A program made the position numbers and the translations under genes. Positions 8,001 through 15,471 of a stretch of 64,000 nt of DNA are shown piece after piece. This DNA comes from Clostridiales bacterium (GTDB lineage Bacteria > Bacillota > Clostridia > Oscillospirales > Oscillospiraceae). The DNA is taken from positions 17,399-81,398 of the forward strand of contig DXYV01000010.1 in the NCBI GenBank assembly GCA_019415645.1, in the 5' to 3' direction. Position 1 is the stretch's first letter, and the number at the start of each line of letters is the position of its first letter. Under the pieces are notes generated by a model, which saw only the letters and a program-made list of their open reading frames with translations, made no database searches and was not told the origin of the DNA.

Positions 8001-8073
8001 GCGGAACCTGCTGTGGGATCTGCTGCCGGACCACATTGAGGAACATGTGCTGGAGGTGGATCATGCTGAATGA
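5044..8073 (+). CDS. RDR/QDE-1-like two-barrel RNA polymerase
   Basis: 1009 aa; GGAGG lies 7 bases before ATG 5044. The motifs follow the order of eukaryotic RNA-dependent RNA polymerases: CFDGVGLIS (233-241; cf. DGxGxIS), TSFQIRMPYIKGML (259-272), LRNPHIARNEEL (527-538; cf. RNPCLHPGD), HLTDVVMVSADSLAAERLGG (556-575), the catalytic metal-binding loop ADYDGD (D577, D579, D581), TFAARIGQICNAALDRSV (641-658) and EIDAAKTGV (687-695; cf. VDxxKTGV). The fold is the double-psi beta-barrel polymerase shared with the large subunits of cellular RNA polymerase; known bacterial/phage relatives include YonO of SPbeta, a DNA-dependent RNA polymerase. The C-terminal 300 residues are helical and unassigned. 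Template (RNA or DNA) is unknown. It overlaps its downstream partner and is divergent from repA, suggesting element-specific transcription or primer synthesis. Confidence 0.88.
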   Translation: MATYQIYELTARAVMSYAAEQDGVYTFALNRSATEHCKVPGAKHEQDSCAMFHQLMYHLHGKGWREHGEEKVTALSDVLFYMDFAGIFDRRGTGRTQQARREKARDMFRPEGITLDFGGGSCRYVAFERSASMSRQSRLSFIRAELYEPMRRRIMLNMELGRCQLSKLYAYNGLLFSSGTRVDGIRIEKPHRVIVIDNPTKRVERAPVITLLEGREPGTFYRADTLEDLDITCFDGVGLISKEYAEVVDKACCGSHTHTSFQIRMPYIKGMLHQVDFKDFLKRSGTQSIVDIWGKAHPVRSVDIILTRSQFKAYGWLRENNMTWEDYWDAFRDYNHALYITNLSKTEPEKLVELNYQFLSTLSIQPEEFRPAGLPEGWDHSPKDDPRQWLTKATETAYYNFRANEAYQQEYFRRGLSQPKGSRANIMARVLEKNSKFIREPIYTEQLDGQARKILRGYAVGRLLVSGDNRFLSGDLLELLRQLIAPRVFQLPGERDFCNQVMGDFFAEDSFFAPGAAYDHEDSCTLLRNPHIARNEELQLSVYPGGDALRQHYLGHLTDVVMVSADSLAAERLGGADYDGDLIKTIADPILNRCVKRNYDYDVHQQLSNNANLPLLKIPALSAPKSDANDWQSRFQTVENTFAARIGQICNAALDRSVIAYNDHADPEERKRCRQDLEALAIYSGLEIDAAKTGVRPNLDEFLGVRKVKRTPFLQYKYLLEHAEERRRAWYEPTHRERLETFFAGIDWDTVDSPVERLPWLARQLERNTPKIQEKPAKDSELFTFAQERSWKKQLNENILSSVSALLWDYEHCLSRIRACRAPAKGQQRKTDIDRILYARGQEEVYDSDELYAFFQQLSPERIAALRKEIVEQQWHLMTEAQRETFLREWLPEGADYYDLLTDFRHGGFRILGDLVCDIDDLETARERKQLRRPTDSPAFQKMMEAYLSAPFSGNERAVVSKVCRKLLNKIIRPSLAAPYVVAIGKRNLLWDLLPDHIEEHVLEVDHAE

Positions 8074-8941
8074 GTGGAAGGAATTTCAGGACTACACCGG
8101 TGCGGTAAAGTACACCGCCCGGAACAAGCAGGACACCACCTACCTGGGCCGCTTCACCTTCGACACCATCCTGGATTTCGAGGGACTCAACCGGGTGCTG
8201 ACCATCCTGGCAAGAGGGTTTCTGTTTCATAACGAGAATGGCAGCCCGGTCAAAGCGCCCTGGGAACGCATCGACTATGCCAAGCGGGGCCTGTGCGCCT
8301 GGTGCAGTGTGCCGGACAGCAAAAAAGCCACGCCCCGGGAGGCGTGGCAGTTCGGCAGTGATTTTGGGGACCTTCATTCTGAATTCCCCAGCCTTGTGGA
8401 GGAAAACGGCAGCGGATGGTTTCACCGCCATGTACATCGAGTGGCGGATTTTGTGCGGAAAAATCCCAAGCGGGTATCCAGCAGCGCTCAGAAGAAGTGC
8501 GCCGCCATTGAGAAGGGCTTTGACCGGGCCTGGCGGGACAAGGTGATCCAGATGCAGATTCCCCTGTTCGCCCCCACCACCAAGGGGCAGTGGGGCCTGC
8601 GGTTTGACAGTTTTCTGGCCCAGGCTCTGGAGCTGGGGCCGCTCCGGACGGAGGAACCGATACTTCCACTCGCATTGGTGGAGCAACTTCGCAGCCTCAC
8701 GCCTAAGGGCGTTCCGATGGAGATGGTGGAGACGCTGGCGGCCTACTACCTTGCCAACAAGCCGGAGGACTCCGACTGGGTGGTGCTGCCGGTGGCCAAC
8801 TTTGACGCGTACTTCGGCACCACCAGCTTTGGGCGAAAGTATCTCAAGCAGATCCCAGAGACCATCATGGAACGCTCGGAGACTGGCTTTGGGCTGTGTC
8901 GGTATCGGTTGAGCGACACCCTTGCAATTAAGCAGGGATAG
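8063..8941 (+). CDS. Unknown protein coupled to the RNA polymerase-like gene
   Basis: 292 aa from ATG 8063, which overlaps the polymerase stop by 11 bases and has GGAGGT 7 bases upstream; an upstream in-frame start would read through polymerase codons and was rejected. I recognise no family. It has a Cys pair (GLCAWCS, about residues 77-83), a His-rich stretch (GWFHRHVHRV, about 118-127), and a segment QMQIPLFAPTTKG followed by LRFDSFLAQALELGPLR (about 165-195) that looks like a conserved core. There is no signal peptide or membrane helix, so it is cytosolic. The overlap implies equal expression with the polymerase; it may be a processivity, promoter-recognition or assembly partner (inference). 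Confidence 0.75.
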   Translation: MLNEWKEFQDYTGAVKYTARNKQDTTYLGRFTFDTILDFEGLNRVLTILARGFLFHNENGSPVKAPWERIDYAKRGLCAWCSVPDSKKATPREAWQFGSDFGDLHSEFPSLVEENGSGWFHRHVHRVADFVRKNPKRVSSSAQKKCAAIEKGFDRAWRDKVIQMQIPLFAPTTKGQWGLRFDSFLAQALELGPLRTEEPILPLALVEQLRSLTPKGVPMEMVETLAAYYLANKPEDSDWVVLPVANFDAYFGTTSFGRKYLKQIPETIMERSETGFGLCRYRLSDTLAIKQG

Positions 8942-8943
8942 AA

Positions 8944-9234
8944 TCAGGCATCCATCTCCGCTTCTTCCACTGGAGATGGATGCCTGTCCATTTCAAAGTG
9001 ATTCAGTTCATATGCCAGTTCCCACGCTAATTTAAACCCACAAAGGAAACTGTCCACGGAGCGTTCCTCCGCAATCAGGCCCTGTGCGTCCATGATCCGC
9101 AGTATCAGTTTTCTCTCTGGTTTTTCCAGACGCTCGATGAGCTGCTGGTGACAAGTTTCAATTTCCTGCTCGGCCTCCTCCATAGGCAGCGGGGTGTAAA
9201 ATCTGTCGTACAGTAATTTCAGCGTATCGTGCAT
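8944..9234 (-). CDS. Small helical protein, DUF6809-like
   Basis: 96 aa from ATG 9234, chosen because GGAGG lies 8 bases upstream. The protein is all-helical, with LKLLYDRFYTPLP at the start and a C-terminal FLCGFKLAWELAYEL helix. This layout resembles the small DUF6809-type proteins common near clostridial mobile elements (recognition from memory, not certain). It converges with the unknown polymerase-partner gene, their ends being 2 bases apart. The protein at 18154-18435 has a similar size and helix plan. Function unknown. Confidence 0.55.
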   Translation of the reverse strand: MHDTLKLLYDRFYTPLPMEEAEQEIETCHQQLIERLEKPERKLILRIMDAQGLIAEERSVDSFLCGFKLAWELAYELNHFEMDRHPSPVEEAEMDA

Positions 9235-9327
9235 GTGCCTCGCCTCCTTACAGCGCAACAACATATCACAGTCTTTCAACAAAATCCACTGTAAGTTTCT
9301 CATAAATTTTTTACATACCGCCCCGCC

Positions 9328-9357
9328 TTGACCCCTTGCCCTGTCATCTTCTATAAT
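9328..9357 (+). promoter_or_regulatory. Promoter of the LuxR-type regulator
   Basis: TTGACC (9328-9333), 18-base spacer, TATAAT (9352-9357), 28 bases before ATG 9386. Confidence 0.7.
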
Positions 9358-9385
9358 AAAGAAAAATAACTTTGGGGAGGTTCCT

Positions 9386-10585
9386 ATGGACTACATCACC
9401 GCGCGGGAGGCAGCGGAAAAGTGGGGCGTGTCAGAGCGCCGGATCAATCAATATTGTGCCGAGGACCGCATCCCCGGTGCGGAGCGGTTCGGCGGGGCCT
9501 GGGCCATCCCCGCTGACGCCGAAAAGCCCGGCGACCCCCGCAAACAGAAAACGCAAACCGCACCCCCAAGTGCGAAGCAAGCGCCGGAGCTGTTTCCCGG
9601 CTTCATGCCCCTGATGAACACCCCATTCCGTCCCGGGTGCTGTAAGGAAGCCATTGCCCGCATGGAAGCCGGTCCGAAAAAGGACATTGCCCTGGCGGAG
9701 TACCACTATTTCAGCGGGCAGGCGGAAAAGGCCATGCAGGAAACGGAAGGTTATCTTACGGCGGCTGACGGCGGGATTCGTCTTTCCGCCTGTCTGCTTT
9801 TCGCCTATGCCTGCCTGTCCATGGGGCGCATCGACCATGCCCAAAACGCCCTGGGTGAGATCCGGCGCACCCTGGCTTCCGGCGGGGAGACCGACCCGGC
9901 GGCCCGCGCCACAGAGGCATTTGTGGCATTTGCGGCGGCGGTGCTGCTGCACCTGCCGTTGCCGGAGGAAATGCCGCCTGCGGAATCCTTTCTGCCCCTG
10001 CTGCCCCCCGGGCTGCGGGCCTTTGCCCTGTATGTGCAGGCCCACTATCTCTATCTGAAGGAGGAGTACGCCAACAGCGCCGGGATGGTGGAGGGAGCCC
10101 TTGCCATGGGAGCGTCCGCCTACCCCATCCCCGCCATCTACCTGCATCTGGTGGCGGTGATGGACTACATGAGTCTCAAGGCGACGGAAAAGGCCCAGAC
10201 CCATCTGCTGACCGCTTGGAAAATCGCCCGGCCGGACGATCTCATCGAAGCCTTCGGGGAGCACCACGGCCTGCTGGGGGCCATGCTGGAGGCGGCCATC
10301 AAGCCCGACTGGCCGGAGGATTTTAAGAGAATTATCGACATCACCTACCGTTTCTCTTCCGGCTGGCGTAGAGTTCACAACCCCATCACCGGCCATGATG
10401 TGGCCGACGATCTGACCACCACGGAGTTCGCCGTCTGCATGCTGGCGGCCCGGGGCTGGACCACCCGGGAGATCGCCGGCCACCTGAATATCTCCGCAAA
10501 TACCGCAAAACGCCATATTTCAGAGGCCATGAAAAAGCTGAAGGTGAAGAACCGGAAGAACCTGAAGCAGTATATGCTGCGATAG
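9386..10585 (+). CDS. LuxR-family transcriptional regulator with N-terminal excisionase-like HTH
   Basis: 399 aa; GGGGAGG 5 bases before ATG 9386. Residues 3-45 (ITAREAAEKWGVSERRINQYC...ERFGGAWAIP) form a MerR/excisionase-type helix-turn-helix of the kind that reads DNA with a beta-wing. The middle 270 residues are Ala/Leu-rich helical hairpins, probably TPR-like. Residues about 335-395 (LTTTEFAVCMLAARGWTTREI...ISANTAKRHISEAMKKL) are a LuxR-type HTH. Two DNA-binding ends on one TPR-like core is an unusual layout. The next gene on the same strand is a large SLH surface protein with its own promoter, so this regulator may control it (inference from position). Confidence 0.8.
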   Translation: MDYITAREAAEKWGVSERRINQYCAEDRIPGAERFGGAWAIPADAEKPGDPRKQKTQTAPPSAKQAPELFPGFMPLMNTPFRPGCCKEAIARMEAGPKKDIALAEYHYFSGQAEKAMQETEGYLTAADGGIRLSACLLFAYACLSMGRIDHAQNALGEIRRTLASGGETDPAARATEAFVAFAAAVLLHLPLPEEMPPAESFLPLLPPGLRAFALYVQAHYLYLKEEYANSAGMVEGALAMGASAYPIPAIYLHLVAVMDYMSLKATEKAQTHLLTAWKIARPDDLIEAFGEHHGLLGAMLEAAIKPDWPEDFKRIIDITYRFSSGWRRVHNPITGHDVADDLTTTEFAVCMLAARGWTTREIAGHLNISANTAKRHISEAMKKLKVKNRKNLKQYMLR

Positions 10586-10590
10586 GAAAC

Positions 10591-10623
10591 TGCCCGCGGG
10601 CCATCCCGCGGGCATGACCCATT
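10591..10623 (+). terminator. Terminator-like hairpin after the LuxR-type gene
   Basis: TGCCCGCGGG (10591-10600) pairs with CCCGCGGGCA (10605-10614), 10-bp perfect stem, CCAT loop. The following T content is weak (CCCATTTTAG). Confidence 0.6.
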
Positions 10624-10637
10624 TTAGGGGGTAAAAT

Positions 10638-10672
10638 AGGTCATAGACCTTTCGGGGCATTTCGGATATAAT
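10638..10672 (+). promoter_or_regulatory. Promoter and small palindrome before the SLH protein gene
   Basis: TAGACC (10644-10649), 17-base spacer, TATAAT (10667-10672). The palindrome AGGTC-ATA-GACCT (10638-10650) overlaps the -35 box and is a candidate binding site for the adjacent LuxR-type regulator. Confidence 0.55.
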
Positions 10673-10762
10673 GAAGATGTATTTGTTTGCCTTTGGGACG
10701 CGCCAGGGGCGAACGGGAGTAAAATCGGGAACTTCTTCTCAGCGGTGGAAAGGAGAACTCAT

Positions 10763-13700
10763 ATGAAAAAGAGATTGTTTGCCTCGCTGCTCTGCCTGGC
10801 GCTCTGCCTGGGGCTGCTGCCTGGCACGGCCTGGGCGAATGGGGATGGCGGTGTGAAGTACATCGAGCGGGGCTGGGACGGCAGCGCCGTGACAGAACAG
10901 GTAAAAACCATCGATACCTACACCACCATTACCAGCAACACCATCCAATGGAACAACGGCTGGTATGTGGCCCAGGGCGAAGTCACCATCGGCACGGATG
11001 ACGACCCTCAGCGCGTCACCGTCACCGGCGACGTTCACCTGATCCTGACGGACGGCTGCACCCTCACCGTCAACGGGGGTATCCAGCTGGAGGCGGGCAA
11101 CAGCCTCACCATCTACGGCCAGTCGGACGGGGCGGACACCATGGGAAAACTGACCGCGTCCATCACTTCGGAAAACACGGACCTCTACAACGCCGCCATT
11201 GGTGGCAATACTGGAGAAACCGGCGGCACCCTGACCGTCTGTGGCGGCGCAGTGGAGGCCACGGTTACTGTCATCGATGTCTCCCAGAGCGATCCCGATA
11301 CATCTCAGGGGAACAATAACGGCTCTTTTGCTGGTGACTCCTATGGTGCAGCCATCGGCGGGGGCGGCTCAGAAACCGGTACCGGCGGCGACGGCGGAAC
11401 CATCACCATCTTCGGCGGCACGGTCCGGGCAGAAAGTGTCCTCGGTGCAGGCATCGGCGGCGGCAGCGGCGGTGGCGGCGGCGGCGACGGCGGCAAAGTC
11501 ACCATCTCCGGCGGCGCCGTCCGGGCGGAAAGCTACTATGGCGGCGGCATCGGCGGCGGCGGTGACCTCTCCGGCGGCGATACCGGCGGCGACGGCGGCA
11601 CCATCACCATCTCCGGCGGCACGGTCGAGGTTCAAAGTGTCTCCGGCGCAGGCATCGGCGGCGGTAACAGCGGACTCGGCCCTTCCGATTCTATTCCAAA
11701 AAAAGGAACCGGCGGCAGCGGAGGCAACATCACCATCTCCGGCGGCAGCGTGACGGCAACCACCATGACAGGCCGTACGATCGGACTGCTTGCAGAGCGG
11801 AATCAAGGCAGATGGGCGGGTGCAGCCATCGGCGGCAGCTTCGGCGGCAGCAGCGGCAACATCACCATCTCCGGTGGCACCGTCACCGCCATCGTTTCCA
11901 GCCAAACCGCCCCGTATGCGGATCCGGACGCGGATCCCAAATACAGTGCGGGTATCGGCAGCAGCGATCACAGCATCGGCGGCGGCACCATCACCATCTC
12001 CGGCGGCACGGTCTTCGCCCAAAGCCCGGACGGCGCAGGCATCGGCTGCGGTGAAAACAGCGATGGAAGTGCTATCGTCATTGCCATCTCCGGCGGCACG
12101 GTCGAGGCCGTCAGCACCAACGGCGCGGGCATCGGCGGCGGTATGATTGAAGCGTTAAGCGCTATGGTGAATTTTGAAAAAACCTACAGCGGCGGCAAAA
12201 TCACAATCTCGGGCGGCTCGGTCTCCGCCCAAAGCACCAATGGCGCGGGCATCGGCAGCGGTGCGGTGATTTACGATGTGGAAGAGGTCTCCGAACGGAA
12301 TACGCCTGAAGTCAACGGCGGCGAAATCACCGTCTCCGGCGGCACGGTCTCCGCCCAAAGCGTCAGGGGCGCAGGCATCGGCGGCGGCAGCGGCCAAGTC
12401 ACCGTCGGCAGCACTGTCACGGTCGATCCCGATGCCCAGACGACCCCCAGTCTCACTTTGAGCAGCGGCAGCGGCGGCACCGTCACCATCTCCGGCGGCA
12501 CGGTCGAGGCCGTCAGCACCGAGGGCGTTGGTATCGGCAGCGGCGGCATGCCTTTTTACCAGAGCGAATCCCACAATGTTGACCAATATATTCATTGCGT
12601 CAGCGGCAAAGCCGGCACCTTTGCCACCGGTACGGATGGGAACGCCATGCTCTTTGCCACCGGAAGAATAGCTCACATTGAGGATGACACCTCTGCTTGG
12701 CAAGGCGTGATTTTCCTGGACGGCAAGGGGCAGCTCTACGGTACTTCGGTGACCCTCTCCGAAGATGTTACCATTCCCAGCGGCAATACCCTGGAGATCG
12801 GGCAGGGGCAGACCCTTTCCGTTGACCGGGGTGTGACCATGACCATCGACAATGAGGACTGTCTCACCGGCGGGGGCACGCTGGGTGCGGGCGGCAGCTA
12901 TCAAATTCTCAATCCCATGCCCGTGTTCACTCCGGCCACGCTGGTTTACACCGGCGGCGACCTCTCGGGAAGCGTATCGCTTACAGCGCCCGCCGGTCCA
13001 GTGTCCGTGATGGGGCAGGTGTTTACCATCAGCGGCTCGCCCAACTATGACGATTGGGTTATCACTACGCCCGCTGGCGGCATCCTCCAGGTGGGCACCT
13101 ATACCGTCACGGCATACAGCGCGTCCCAGGGCCGTACGGTCTCCGGCCAGATCACCGTAATTGGGGATTCCTCCTCCACCCCCACTTATTCCGTCATTCT
13201 GCCGGGCAGGGTAGAGGGCGGCACCGTCACGGCGAAAAAGTCCTACGCGGAGGAAGGGGAGACCTTCCGTTTCACCGTCACCCCCGATGAGGGCTGGGAG
13301 TTGGACACTCTGAGCGTCACCGACAACCGGGGCACGGAGCTGGACGTGAAGTACGAGGGTGACAGTGTGTACTCCTTCAAAATGCCCGCCAGGCGGGTGG
13401 AGATCCAGGTCTCCTTCCGGGAAATTCCCCCGGAGTCCCTGCCCTTTACGGATATAGCCGACAATGCCTGGTATGCCGATGCGGTGCGCTATGTCTATGA
13501 GCACGGCCTTATGGCGGGCACCAGCGCCACCACCTTTGCCCCCGATGTGACCACCAGCCGGGCCATGATCGCCACCATCCTCTGGCGCATGGCAGGCAGC
13601 CCCGTGGTCAACTACGCCATGAACTACACCGATGTGGCCCAGGGCCAGTGGTGTTCCGAGGCCATCCGCTGGGCCACCAGCGAGGGCATTGTGGGCGGTT

Positions 13701-14002
13701 ACGGCAACGGCCTGTTCGGGACCAACGACCCCATCACCCGTGAGCAGTTGGCCACCATGCTGTGGCGCTACGCCCAGACCGAGGGCTACGATGTGAGCGT
13801 GGGCGAGAACACCAATATCCTGTCTTATACGGATGTGGCGGATCTCAGTGAGTATGCCATCTCCGCCATGCAGTGGGCCGTGGGCGCCGGGATCATCAAC
13901 GGCACCGGCGACGGCTCCACCCTCAGTCCCCAGGGCCAGGCCACCCGGGCTCAGGCGGCGGTGATGCTTACGCGGTTCTGCGAGGAATATGTGACCTGGT
14001 AA
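10763..14002 (+). CDS. Secreted beta-helix surface protein with three SLH domains
   Basis: 1079 aa from ATG 10763 (GGAGAA 8 bases upstream). Residues 1-26 are a signal peptide ending GTAWA. Residues about 75-660 contain roughly a dozen imperfect repeats of the type GGTITISGGTV...GAGIGGG, which should fold as a right-handed beta-helix as in adhesins and polysaccharide-binding proteins. A bacterial repeat domain of InlB-B type follows (about 810-890, YSVILPGRVEGGTVTAKKSY). The last 190 residues are three SLH modules (LPFTDIADNAWYADAV; NYTDVAQGQWCSEAI; SYTDVADLSEYAISAM) that anchor the protein to secondary cell-wall polymer. The repeat DNA is very GGC-rich. Ligand unknown. Confidence 0.85.
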   Translation: MKKRLFASLLCLALCLGLLPGTAWANGDGGVKYIERGWDGSAVTEQVKTIDTYTTITSNTIQWNNGWYVAQGEVTIGTDDDPQRVTVTGDVHLILTDGCTLTVNGGIQLEAGNSLTIYGQSDGADTMGKLTASITSENTDLYNAAIGGNTGETGGTLTVCGGAVEATVTVIDVSQSDPDTSQGNNNGSFAGDSYGAAIGGGGSETGTGGDGGTITIFGGTVRAESVLGAGIGGGSGGGGGGDGGKVTISGGAVRAESYYGGGIGGGGDLSGGDTGGDGGTITISGGTVEVQSVSGAGIGGGNSGLGPSDSIPKKGTGGSGGNITISGGSVTATTMTGRTIGLLAERNQGRWAGAAIGGSFGGSSGNITISGGTVTAIVSSQTAPYADPDADPKYSAGIGSSDHSIGGGTITISGGTVFAQSPDGAGIGCGENSDGSAIVIAISGGTVEAVSTNGAGIGGGMIEALSAMVNFEKTYSGGKITISGGSVSAQSTNGAGIGSGAVIYDVEEVSERNTPEVNGGEITVSGGTVSAQSVRGAGIGGGSGQVTVGSTVTVDPDAQTTPSLTLSSGSGGTVTISGGTVEAVSTEGVGIGSGGMPFYQSESHNVDQYIHCVSGKAGTFATGTDGNAMLFATGRIAHIEDDTSAWQGVIFLDGKGQLYGTSVTLSEDVTIPSGNTLEIGQGQTLSVDRGVTMTIDNEDCLTGGGTLGAGGSYQILNPMPVFTPATLVYTGGDLSGSVSLTAPAGPVSVMGQVFTISGSPNYDDWVITTPAGGILQVGTYTVTAYSASQGRTVSGQITVIGDSSSTPTYSVILPGRVEGGTVTAKKSYAEEGETFRFTVTPDEGWELDTLSVTDNRGTELDVKYEGDSVYSFKMPARRVEIQVSFREIPPESLPFTDIADNAWYADAVRYVYEHGLMAGTSATTFAPDVTTSRAMIATILWRMAGSPVVNYAMNYTDVAQGQWCSEAIRWATSEGIVGGYGNGLFGTNDPITREQLATMLWRYAQTEGYDVSVGENTNILSYTDVADLSEYAISAMQWAVGAGIINGTGDGSTLSPQGQATRAQAAVMLTRFCEEYVTW

Positions 14003-14019
14003 GCGCTAAAACAGAACAG

Positions 14020-14057
14020 CAGCCCCCGTTGACCATTGGCCAGCGGGGGCTGTTTTT
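14020..14057 (+). terminator. Terminator of the SLH protein gene
   Basis: CAGCCCCCGTTG (14020-14031) pairs with CAGCGGGGGCTG (14041-14052), 12 bp with one wobble, followed by TTTTT. Confidence 0.85.
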
Positions 14058-14126
14058 CAATCTTCTCCCGGTTTTTTCAGGTCAATGACCCCTCCCGAAT
14101 ACCCACGGTAGAGCCCGCCGGTTTCG

Positions 14127-14348
14127 TCATGATGTACAATCCAGGCCGGTTCTTTTTGCCAGATCCAGCATTCCGAAGCAGAACATCTCCCACCATGTCC
14201 ATGTCATCTGTGACGGGTCCCGGTCGCGGATCTCTGATTCCATCAGGGAGTTGGTCACCAGACGGAACACCCCGTAGACCACCGCAGCCAGCACCACCAG
14301 ACACACCAGCAGAATCAGCCAGAATTTTTTCTTTTTCACCAGTTGCAT
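14127..14348 (-). CDS. Small single-pass membrane protein
   Basis: 73 aa from ATG 14348 (MQLVKKKKFW...). A Lys-rich start is followed by one strong membrane helix (FWLILLVCLVVLAAVVYGVF, residues 9-28) and a Trp/Met-rich soluble tail (MTWTWWEMFCFGMLDLAKR). AAAGG lies 11 bases upstream. The gene follows the TauE/SafE permease on the same strand by 76 bp and may be cotranscribed. The membrane segment and intact frame favour a real gene, but no family is recognised. Confidence 0.5.
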   Translation of the reverse strand: MQLVKKKKFWLILLVCLVVLAAVVYGVFRLVTNSLMESEIRDRDPSQMTWTWWEMFCFGMLDLAKRTGLDCTS

Positions 14349-14423
14349 CAAGACCACAGCCTTTCGCGGAAACTATCATCACGCCGGTTGGCGGAAATGA
14401 CGGGGTGCCGGGGAGGGGCGGAA

Positions 14424-15191
14424 TCAGAGCAGATATTCCACCGTCAGCATGACCACGGCCAGAACGGTGAGCACCGTGCCGACGACCCGGTTGAGGACGA
14501 CGGAGCTGGCGCGGTTGGCAAAGCGGGCGGCGATCTGGGCCCAGAGCAGGGTGAACACCGCGCACAGAATTAAGAGCAGCCAGTTGGGCGCGCCGCCGAT
14601 AACGAAATGGGAGGCCGCGCCGGTCAGGGCGGTAAACGTCATGATAAACACGCTGGTACCTACGGCGGTCTTGAGCTCATACCCCAGCACAGAGGTCAGA
14701 ACCAGCAGCATCATCATTCCGCCGCCCGCACCGACAAAGCCGCAGATAAAGCCCACCACTCCGCCGCAGGCGGCGGTGCAGAAAATACGGCCCCGGGGCG
14801 TGAGCCGGTCGAGCAGGCTGCGGGGCGCGTTCACGGGCTTGACCAGGAAACGGATGCCCAGCAGCAGTGTCATAACAATGGAAAAGCCGCTCATCGTACT
14901 TTCCGGCATCAGGCTGGAAGCGTAACTGCCCACCAGGGTGAACAGCAGGACAAAGACCATCATGATCAGCCCGTTGCGAATGTCCAGGTTGCGGTGGCGC
15001 TGGTAGGTCCAGGCTGACGCGGCGCTGGCCAGCACATCGGAGGCCAGGGCAATTCCCACCGCCTCGTAGGGCGGGACATCCAGAAAGGTGATCAGCATGG
15101 GACTGATGACGGCGGCCGCGCTCATTCCGGCAAAGCCGGTGCCCAGCCCGGCGCCCAGTCCGGCCAGAAAACAGACGACAAGAGACAGCAT
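14424..15191 (-). CDS. TauE/SafE-family sulfite/organosulfur exporter
   Basis: 255 aa with about eight membrane helices. The repeated half-motifs GLGAGLGTGFAGMSAAAVISP (near residues 11-31, given here only as a landmark) and GFICGFVGAGGGMMMLLVL (about 147-165) are the two Gly-rich inverted repeats typical of TauE/SafE permeases, which export sulfite, sulfonates or related anions. AAAGGAAG precedes ATG 15191. There are no sulfur-metabolism genes alongside, so the substrate is open. It is divergent from asnS. Confidence 0.8.
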   Translation of the reverse strand: MLSLVVCFLAGLGAGLGTGFAGMSAAAVISPMLITFLDVPPYEAVGIALASDVLASAASAWTYQRHRNLDIRNGLIMMVFVLLFTLVGSYASSLMPESTMSGFSIVMTLLLGIRFLVKPVNAPRSLLDRLTPRGRIFCTAACGGVVGFICGFVGAGGGMMMLLVLTSVLGYELKTAVGTSVFIMTFTALTGAASHFVIGGAPNWLLLILCAVFTLLWAQIAARFANRASSVVLNRVVGTVLTVLAVVMLTVEYLL

Positions 15192-15401
15192 GGGACGCTT
15201 CCTTTCCCAAGATACCGCCGCGCGTCCCTTCCTACGCAGGGCGGAAAAACCTACTTTTAAGACTACTCAAATTTCGTATGGTTTGCAAGCCAAATCTGCA
15301 GAAATTTTCAGAAATTTCAAAAAATTGAAACAAAGAATACGCAAAACGGGGCTCCCTGGCCGGAGAGACCGGGAAAAGACGGGAAAAACCGCTAAGTTGT
15401 G

Positions 15402-15431
15402 GTTGTAAAATGGCCGGAAACCACTTATAAT
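15402..15431 (+). promoter_or_regulatory. asnS promoter
   Basis: TTGTAA (15402-15407), 18-base spacer, TATAAT (15426-15431), 40 bases before the asnS start. No T-box-like leader is present between it and the gene. Confidence 0.6.
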
Positions 15432-15471
15432 GAGGGTTACGGAAAAAACTCGCTAAGGAGAGAGAAACACC

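Noticed and set aside
5044..8941. RNA-silencing operon
   Set aside because: The RdRP-like enzyme suggested it, but no Argonaute, Dicer/RNase III or helicase of that pathway is adjacent; a mobile-element polymerase fits better.
11380..12560. Possible CRISPR-like repetitiveness in the GGCGGC-rich region
   Set aside because: The repeats are in-frame, imperfect codons of the beta-helix SLH protein, without uniform spacers.
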